Position numbers and translations under genes: made by a program. The notes below the pieces were generated by a model that saw only the letters and a list, made by a program, of their open reading frames with translations, ran no database searches and had not been told where the DNA came from. From Aegilops tauschii subsp. strangulata (taxonomy: Eukaryota > Streptophyta > Magnoliopsida > Poales > Poaceae): 64,000 bases of DNA. Positions 57,062 to 64,000 of the stretch are shown here, piece after piece (within the stretch, counting starts at the first letter, position 1; every line of letters starts with the position of its first letter). The DNA is taken from the NCBI RefSeq assembly GCF_002575655.3, contig NC_053035.3, positions 380,099,792-380,163,791 of the forward strand, in the 5' to 3' direction.

Positions 57062-58635
57062 CCCATCCCCTCACTTCGGAGTAGAGGGGAGAGTTGCACC
57101 ACCGCAACATGGAGGCCCTGTAGAACCCAATTGTGGGAGAGACTTCCAAGGCTCGGGCCTTGGAGGCTGCACGCTTGGCCACCTTGGCTGAGCGCACACG
57201 TCTAGAGAATCTCCAACATTCTCTCAACGAATGCACCCGTCGACTGATTCCCGAATCCAGTCGGCGGCACTTGTTTCCACCTGAGCCCCAGGTATACCGT
57301 ACTCCGATCTAGAATCTTACAGCTGCAGCCCGCATAGCAGAGTCGATTTAGCCATCACAGTCAGAGGCTGGGTGAGGTTTGATGCAGATCTGGGCGCTGC
57401 TCCGAGCAGCGGGTGAGCAAAATTCAGCCGTTTCTCAGTCACGCAACAGGATCCGCAGCAGGTCCGTGGTGGCGGACACAATCCAGTCGGCTCATAGCCC
57501 AAGATCGCCTCCCTGGCGTGAGCGACGTGGGCACCACCAGGGGCAATACTTGGGTCGGAATCACGAGCAATATGATCATCGTTTCGGCCGTGATGATTGC
57601 CGTCGAGTGCCTACGCCCCCTCCGAGGGGTGGATCGTATGTGCCCGGATAGTATGATGATAGGCGCCCGTATGGCGATGAGCGAAGGATCCCAGTCAACC
57701 CAAGAGAGCCCGGGTTTGATGCAAGATCCATTCTTGTGCAAAGTCTGGTCGACAGAAACTGGGCGCACAGAGAAGGATTAGACAGAGATCGTCCGATTGG
57801 CAATAGAGTGCATGTTTCCGGGCCTGAATGTTTCAGCAGAGCCATCAGAGCTGCTGAGATCCCTCCCAATTACAGGTTGGCGATGGGAGTGAGTAAGTTC
57901 ACCGGTGAGTCGAAGCCAGACACTTGGCTAGAGGATTACCGAGTGGCTGTGCAGATTGGTGGTGGCAATGATGATGTAGCCATGAAGCATCTCCCCCTGA
58001 TGTTGGAGGGTTCAGCCAGAGCTTGGTTGAATCAGTTGGCTCCTGGTAGTATCTCTAGTTGGGAAGAGTTAGCCTGAGTGTTTGTCAGGACATTTGAGGG
58101 CACTTGCAAACGGCCTACAGGGCTGGCAGAGTTACATCATTGTGTCCAGAAACTGAATGAAACTTTGAGAGATTACATCCAGAGGTGGACCACTCTTCAT
58201 CATACCATGGAGAATGTGTCAGAACATCAAGCAGTTTGTGCCTTCAAGGAAGGCGTTTGGTACAGGGAGCTTAACTTGAAATTCGGTCGGACAGGAGACA
58301 TGTCCCTAACTCGGATGATGGAAATAGCTACTCGGTACGCTAACGGCGAGGAAGAAGACCGACTCCGCAGTGGCAAGAACAAACCAGTCGCCCAGGACAA
58401 CGGAGGAGGAAATTCCAGTCGGAAGCAGAAGCACAAAGCCAAGCCCGCAGGTCCTGGAGAGACAGCAGTCGTGAACCAAGGGAAATTCAAAGGAAAGCCT
58501 AAGGGACCATGGATCCCCAAGAAAGTGAAGGATCAAGCGGGTAATGATGTGCTTGATTTACCGTGTCACATACACACCAAGAAAGATGAAGAGGGGAACC
58601 TGATTTACCCCAAGCATACCACTCGACAGTGCTGA
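57062..58635 (+). pseudogene. Element E gag remnant
   Basis: 57062-57735 is a heavily broken N-terminal part (rich in Arg/Pro, several stops). From about 57736 a readable gag frame appears: MGVSKFTGESKPDTWLEDYR, LPLMLEGSARAWLNQLAPGS, then TGA at 58075-58077, then VFVRTFEGTCKRP and LRDYIQRWTTLHHTMENV in the same frame. The latter part is Lys-rich (nucleocapsid-like, KQKHKAKPAGPGE) and ends at a TGA at 58633. This is the retrotransposon gag domain of a plant Gypsy polyprotein; the same frame continues into protease. Confidence 0.8.
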
Positions 58636-59454
58636 CTCCTAATTCAGAGCTTCCGAGAGGGTCAACCTAGTGAAAAGGAAAAAGAATCTGACAAGGACGA
58701 GGATAAGGAAGAGGATGATGGTTACCCCAATGTTAATGCCACTTTGGTGATTTTTCCTGATGTCGAGAGCAAAAGTCGACTAAAAGTTATCAACAGAGAA
58801 GTAAACATGGTTGCTCTGGCAACGGCAACATGTTTGAAGTGGTCAAAGACTCCCATTACGTTCGACCAGTCCGACCACCCAGCGGACGTTGCTACCCCCG
58901 GGCGGCAAGCGTTGGTGGTCGACCCAGTCGTTGGGGGCACTTGACTGACCAAGGTTTTGATGGACGGTGGCAGTGGCTTGAACATCTTGTATGCTGAGAT
59001 TCTACGTGGGATGGGCACTCCGATGTCCAAGCTCAGTGAAAGCAACATGCGATTCCACGGTGTCATTCATGGGAAGGAAGCCGATTCACTCGGTCAGATC
59101 ACTCTTCATGTTCTTTTTGGTGATTCAAAGAATTACCCCAAGGAAAAGTTGATGTTTGAGGTGGTAGATTTTCACAGTGCGTACCATGCTATTCTGGGCA
59201 GGCCTGCATGTGCTCGTTTCATGGATCGACCGTGTTATGTGTATCTCAAGTTGAAGATGCATGGCCCCAGAGGCGTGATCACAGTCACTGGAAATCAGCA
59301 GAGAGCAGAAGAGTGCCTCCAGAAGGGCTCAAAGATTGCCGATGAACAGATGGAAGCAGTAGAAATGCAAGAATACCAGAAGAATGCATATCCTAGTGAT
59401 TTGTTGCGTGCCAAGAAGCCTGCTTCAGAGTCTGCATTTCAGTCATCCGGTTAA
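58636..59454 (+). pseudogene. Element E protease region
   Basis: Same frame as gag, with a TGA at 58942-58944 (after VVGGT) and a TAA at 59452-59454. It contains NREVNMVALATATCLKWSKT, then the aspartic-protease-like core VLMDGGSGLNILYAEILRG (D-G-G-S in place of D-T/S-G) and HAILGRPACARFM. Stops show it is no longer translated as one polyprotein. Confidence 0.78.
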
Positions 59455-60105
59455 ACAAAGCCAGTTCACATTCACCCGACCGATCCCAATGCTGCTCCGA
59501 CTCATATCTCAACAACACTCGACAACAAATAGGAAGAAGCGCTCATCCAGTTCCTCCGTGAGAACTGGGACATCTTTGCATGGAAGCCATCTGACATGCC
59601 GGGTGTATCCAGGGGACTGGCTGAGCACCGTTTGCGAGTCGACCCGAAGCAAAACCTGTTAAAGAGCATCTGTGTCGGTCCGCCGTGGAGAAGAGGAAAG
59701 CAATTGGCGAGGAGGTGGCTCGGCTTCTGGCAGCTGAGTTCATCCACGAGATATACCACTCCGAGTGGCTCGGCAATGTTGTGATGGTCCCCAAGAAAGA
59801 TGATTCCCTTCGTATGTGTATCGATTTCAAACACATCAATCGGGCCTGCCTGAAAGATCATTTCCCTCTCCCCCGTATCGATCAAATTGTTGACTCGACT
59901 GCGGGATGTGAGCATCTGTCCTTTTTGGATGCGTATTCCGGGTACCATCACATCCGACTGTATGGACCCGACGAAATAAAAACATCCTTCATCACCCCAT
60001 TCGGGTGTTTTTGCTATGTTACCATGCCCTTTGGTCTCAAGAATGCTGGTGCCACATTTATGCGCATGATTCAGAAGTGCTTGCTCACTCAAATCAGTCG
60101 GAATG
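59455..60105 (+). pseudogene. Element E reverse transcriptase, cut by element F
   Basis: It follows protease after a TAG at 59530 and a frameshift between about 59660 and 59690. RT blocks are visible: LRMCIDFKHINRACLKDHFP, LPRIDQIVDSTAGCEHLSFL, DAYSGYHHI and MPFGLKNAGATFMRMIQ. The LPRIDQ and DAYSGY forms are typical of Tat-type Gypsy elements. The domain stops at QISRN where the LTR of element F begins. The catalytic YxDD block, RNase H and integrase would lie beyond F. Confidence 0.85.
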
Positions 60106-60565
60106 TGTTTCGGTGTCAAAACCGGCTGATCTCGGGTAGGGGGTCCCGAACTGTGCGTCTAAGGCTAGGGGACACAATGTTACCCAGGTTCGGGCCCTCT
60201 CGATGGAGGTAATACCCTACTTCCTACTTGATTGATCTTGATGATATGAGTATTACAAGAGTTGATCTACCACGAGATCATAGAGGCTAAACCCTAGAAG
60301 CTAGCCTATGATTATGATTGTTGTGTTGGGTCCTACGGACCAAACCCTCCGGTTTATATAAACACCGGAGGGGCCTAGGGTTACACAGAGTCGGTTACAG
60401 AGAAGGAGATCTACATATCCGAATTGCCAAGCTTGCCTTCCACGCCAAGGAGAGTCCCATCCAGACACGGGACGAAGTCTTCAATCTTGTATCTTCATAG
60501 TCCAACAGTCCGGCCAAAGTATATAGTCCGGCTATCCGGATACCCCCTAATCCGGGACTCCCTCA
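60106..60565 (+). repeat. 5' LTR of element F
   Basis: It starts at TGTTTCGGTGTCAAAACCGG (60106; 60104 is also possible) and ends gggactccctca. Near 60345-60373 the TATA box sits in an inverted repeat, ccctccggtttatataaac-accggaggg. It is homologous to 44664-45134 in reverse. Confidence 0.82.
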
Positions 60566-60894
60566 GTAGCCCCCGAACTAGGCTTCAATGACGATGAGTC
60601 TCGCACGCAGATTGTCTTCGGCATTGCAAGGCAGGTTCTTCTTCAAGTCCAGAGTACCTGTTGTAACAAATAGTGTCCAGCTTCCCATTAATGTCGCACT
60701 CCTCGGCTTCTGTACCTCAATAATGGCAATCTCCACGTGTCGAGCGAATGTGAGAAGTTGGGGCATTTTTACATTTGCCACCCTGACCATGTTTAGTAAA
60801 TCGTCTATTAAAGGGACGGGGATCCTCAGATCTAAATCACACCATCTTCCCCAAGCGAGGAATCACCAAAGTCCACCCAAAAAACCATTCAATC
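60566..60894 (+). other. Leader of element F
   Basis: Non-coding. The start gtagcccccgaactaggctt matches the leader of element B. No confident tRNA primer site; a TGG-starting match was not found at the expected place. Confidence 0.55.
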
Positions 60895-61907
60895 ATGGCC
60901 GGCTATCGCAGCTCCTCTTCTCGCTCCCGTAGCGTTAAGCCAGGCGATTGGGTGAAGTGTACCGTGTCCCACGGCCGATTGATAGAGTTGCAGACCCAGG
61001 GGTTTCTCCTACCCGCGTACATGGTCCCTGACGAGCCGGACTAGCCACATATAATGGCGGGGAGCAAGCGGAGAGTTTTCCCAACCCATCCAAGGGGGAG
61101 CGAGTATGCCATCTTCCTTACTTGCTGAGGGGCCTCAGATTTCCAATCCATCCATTCCTCCGCGGGCTCCTGGAGTACTACGGCCTCCAGCTGCATAACT
61201 TCACTCCTGCCTCCCTACTACACATCGCGGGTTACGTCGCCCTTTGCGAGCTCTTTCTGGGCTACGAAGCTCACTTCGAGCTATAGAAGAGGCTATTCTG
61301 CCTCGTCCCTCGCAATCAGGAGGGATCAATATATCAAGTAGGCGGAGCCGATGTATGGCGCATCGCCGGAACCGGATACCTGTCCGGTACTCCAAAGAAG
61401 GCATCCGAAGACTAGCCTTCGGAGTGGTTTTATATAGAGGACGTTCCCCTTCCGGATCCTATTCGGATGGGTCTTCCTGAGCTTGCTAACACCCCATTGA
61501 AGAAACGCCACAGCTGGCACCCTCGGAGCCCCCAGGCGGAAGTTAACAGAGAAGTCCTTTACCTGATTGGCTGGATAAGGATGTTGGCCCAATCAGGACC
61601 GACAACGATCGAGGTTATGTCAATATGTATAATGCGGGGTGTGGAGCCACTACAGTATCGGGGGAAACCCATGTGGCACTTCAATGGAGAAGACGATGCT
61701 ACCCGCTGCGGTCATAAAGGTCCGGACTCCGCCACCGCCCTGGCGAAAATACTTTCCGATTTGTTCAAAGGGGAAGAGGAGGAGTTCACCCGTATTAAAC
61801 CACGGGATGGATTTTCCATGTATAACCCCCCGAGCTGGGTGAGCCGTTATCTTTTACTCAACTCCGTTCATTCCCACATTCCTTATTACAAATATTCATC
61901 TCGCTAA
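60895..61907 (+). pseudogene. Element F gene, N-terminal PF04195-like domain
   Basis: ATG at 60895 (MAGYRSSSSRSRSVKPGDWV). The conserved region reads LLEYYGLQLHNFTPASLLHI, GYVALCELFLGYEAHFEL, then a TAG at 61284-61286 and, in the same frame, KRLFCLVPRNQEGSIYQVGG, GTGYLSGTPKKASED, another TAG at 61413-61415, and PSEWFYIEDVPLPDP. Both stops sit where Trp is expected (ELW, EDW), suggesting TGG to TAG changes. It continues through MGLPELANTPLKKRHS to KGEEEEFTRIKPRDGFSM. An earlier stop lies after VPDEPD. Family: 'putative gypsy type transposon' protein, function unknown. Confidence 0.78.
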
Positions 61908-62706
61908 TTCCAAGCAGGAACTGTGAAGAGCTGTGAGGGAGATCCACAGCCCGGCTCCACAACCAGAGGATCCTGACCGGGCCCTCGACCCCGGACTCGT
62001 AGAAGATCCGGACATATGTCTGGAGCTCGTCGACAGGACGTTTTATCAGTCAAGCTGTGACAGTGCTTTGGTGGCTATCATAGCCGATTATCCCGGCCTA
62101 CTCCCTGCATCGCATGTAAGTAAAACCGGAGTCCTGACTTCGAAGAAGGATCCCTTCTGTGCACTTTATCCATCGCACATGTATTGCGTTTCACAGGGAA
62201 GGCCATCGGGGCACCACGCCGAGCCCGCGGTGACTCGTCAACAAGGGGCACCGATGCCGGGTAGGCTCAAAAGGAAGGCAGTCAGGACCGAACGCCGTTG
62301 CAAAGGTATGATTTGAAACCTGCTTCGTAATCGTCGCCTTTTTAAAATATAACGATGTCCCTCGTTCTTTGGCAGAAAAAGTGCTCGGCGGACTGTGACC
62401 GGGGATCCTGCCAACCACGCCTCCACCAGCCGGACTCAAGAGCCGGATTCTAGGGCGGAGGTCAACGTGGGAACAACCCCGAACGGTCCTCCTATAGAGG
62501 ATGCGGATAGAATATCCGCTACAAATTCCGAGGTGGAGAGCGCCATGAATCACCGGCGTCGTCGGGCCGTACTCCGCGACCCTAACTTCTCTGAAGCGGT
62601 GTTTAATGCCTTTAACTCGGGAGACGCGTACATCCAGGCTGCTCAAGGTGGGCTTACTAGAGCCATAGATCAGTATTTAAAGGATATACGGGTAAGAGAA
62701 ATCTAA
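61908..62706 (+). pseudogene. Element F gene, middle exons
   Basis: Several exon-like segments: one with DPDICLELVDRTFYQ and ALVAIIADYPGLLPAS, ending at a donor-like catgtaagt near 62113; one with GAPMPGRLKRKAVRT before ggtatga near 62306; and one with RRRAVLRDPNFSEAVFNAFN and GDAYIQAAQGGLTRAIDQ, ending near gggtaagag at 62690. A short Glu-rich piece near 62795-62870 follows. Exon borders are approximate. Confidence 0.6.
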
Positions 62707-62949
62707 CGATTATGTATATCAGTAGCCCCTGAGACTTGAAATAGTTGGCACAACTGATTTAAGGATCATTTTATGGCCAGGTTCTTACAGAAAAGAATAC
62801 CCATTTGTCTCAAGAGCTGGAGGAGTGTAGAGCCTAGCTAAAGGCCGCATTTGCTGAAATTGAGGTATCCAAGAAGGCCTCTTCTGGTAATACTTGTCTT
62901 TGAGGGACAAGAATGTAATAATGTGTACCAGTTAGTATTCGACATGTTC

Positions 62950-63690
62950 GTAAATCTAACAATAGATTCTGCAGGCAACCCCGAAGTGAATCCTGATATA
63001 GCACCAGGGGATGGGCAACGTGCTCAACGACAGCTAGAGGCTGGCGAACGCGTGCTTGCACGGGTTATTCAAGAGAAAAATAATCTCCAGGATGCCCATA
63101 CTCGGATGGGCGTTGAACTACAAGATGTTCGGGCCCAACTTGCTTACTCCGTGAAGGAGAATAAGAGGCTTCGACGCGGCATTTTTAGTAAGTGCTCAAA
63201 CGAACCTCTATACAGTTCGGCGAAGAAGCGAGTTAACAGAGTTACGTCTGTAGGTATGCTGACAGGTCGCCCTGAAGAGGAGATGCCTGGATCTGCAGGC
63301 GATTTGCTACAAGAGCTTTCACAACTGCACGAACGAGTTCGACAAGTGATGCAGGGTATTGCCCAAGCCTTGTGGCCATCCGCCTCCCTGCCAGGAGGCA
63401 TGGGAGAGCTTGTAGAGATGCTCAAGGGAGCGTGGCGACGCTTCCGGTTATGGAAGATATCGGCCTGCCGACAAGGTGCGAGGGAAGCCCGGGCTATGCT
63501 GAAGACAAGGTACACCAAGGTTGATCCGAATCACATGGCGCAGGTCGGACCTATAGTGTCAGATGGGAAGGAGATTCCCGTAAGTCTGGTATACGACCAG
63601 GTAGGATTAGCCGCAAAGTATTCCCAACGGGATTGTAGGCTAGACAGCTTGTTGGATGGTATGGAAGAAGAATTTAGCCAGTCTAAATGA
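62950..63690 (+). pseudogene. Element F gene, coiled-coil and C-terminal part
   Basis: A helix rich in Gln/Glu/Arg/Leu (QRQLEAGERVLARVIQEKNN) continues to YSVKENKRLRRGIF. An intron probably starts at ttttagtaag near 63183 and ends before tgctgacaggtcgc near 63258, though the frame is open through it. Next come LLQELSQLHERVRQVMQGIA and GELVEMLKGAWRRFRLWKIS, ending in DSLLDGMEEEFSQSK with TGA at 63688. This corresponds to the C-terminal part of the B gene (24835-25689) but with little residue similarity, so the two belong to different subfamilies. Confidence 0.65.
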
Positions 63691-64000
63691 CGGTGTACTT
63701 CAATGGACATATTTTGTCCCTAGCCGGATTGTAAATCATTTGTCATGGTGGACCTTTTCGCTTCAGCCTCTGGACCCGATAGTCCAAAGTGTATCCGAAT
63801 ACCCGCTCGGTTATGTAAAACCGGGGTACGCGTGGAAACCAGGCGTGGGGGTCATAAGTGCTTGAACAGACAAGTACCCAACTAGTTATGTTATATTACA
63901 TGGATAGTAAGAAACATCTTCCAGGGAGAATAGTTCCGTTAAGGGTTCCTTTCCCTGGGTATGCATGCGTGAATAAGCATGTCCGAACTGCGAACCGAGA
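63691..64000 (+). other. 3' non-coding start of element F, to window end
   Basis: No gene seen. It follows the stop of the F gene and continues beyond the window. Confidence 0.5.

Larger units (their letters stand above)
60106..64000 (+). mobile_element. Element F: 5' part of a B-type Gypsy-associated element
   Basis: An LTR, leader and PF04195-like gene in plus orientation, running past the window end. It is the same general type as element B by its LTR and leader start, but its gene is clearly diverged. It is inserted in the RT of element E. The 3' LTR is not in the window, so completeness is unknown. Confidence 0.8.

Noticed and set aside
60566..60590. Primer-binding site directly after the F (and B) LTR
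   Set aside because: The sequence gtagcccccgaac does not match a tRNA 3' end that I can name, so I left it unassigned.

Overview
The window looks like intergenic DNA of a large-genome grass, most likely Triticeae (wheat, Aegilops or barley type). It is almost entirely nested transposable elements: LTR retrotransposons with tRNA-iMet or tRNA-Asp primer sites, Athila-type gag-protease and ORF-1 proteins, a 'putative gypsy type transposon' (PF04195-like) gene, and the right end of a CACTA DNA transposon. I see no rRNA, tRNA or CRISPR. Family names (Sabrina-like, Sukkula/LARD-like) come from memory and are tentative; boundaries, target-site duplications (TSDs) and reading frames were read from the sequence.

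Layout. 1-2147: mostly non-coding, with one probable MITE. 2148-13599: a complete non-autonomous LTR element with ~4.4 kb LTRs, a tRNA-iMet primer site and no coding capacity (TSD GAAGG). 13605-24133: a GA/GT-rich low-complexity tract, then a spliced plus-strand gene of unknown function (16373-22400), then a GGGCC-rich repeat region ending in a CACTA-type terminus at 24133. The gene may be the accessory (TNPA-like) gene of that transposon. 24134-45134: a minus-strand Gypsy-associated element (B), split by a complete plus-strand LTR element (A, 27207-34737, TSD GCTTT). Between A and the rest of B lies an array of five ~1.75 kb units, each made of a B gene fragment plus a 5'-truncated A LTR. 45135-47059: the 3' end of a Sabrina-like element (C), into which B inserted. 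47509-57061: a complete Athila-lineage element (D, TSD CCCAT) with gag-protease and ORF-1 but no reverse transcriptase. 47060-47508 and 57062-60105: pieces of an old, decayed gag-pol Gypsy element (E) that hosts C, D and F. 60106-64000: the 5' part of a plus-strand element (F) of the same general type as B, running off the window.

Inferred order of insertion: E is oldest and received C, D and F. C received B. B received A and, apparently, the CACTA element. The ~4.4 kb LTR element then inserted into what may be CACTA sequence. After A inserted, the A-LTR/B-gene junction was tandemly amplified. The most unusual structures are this array with its templated junction, the spliced gene beside palindromic subterminal repeats, and several non-autonomous elements that keep long open frames or regular internal motifs.
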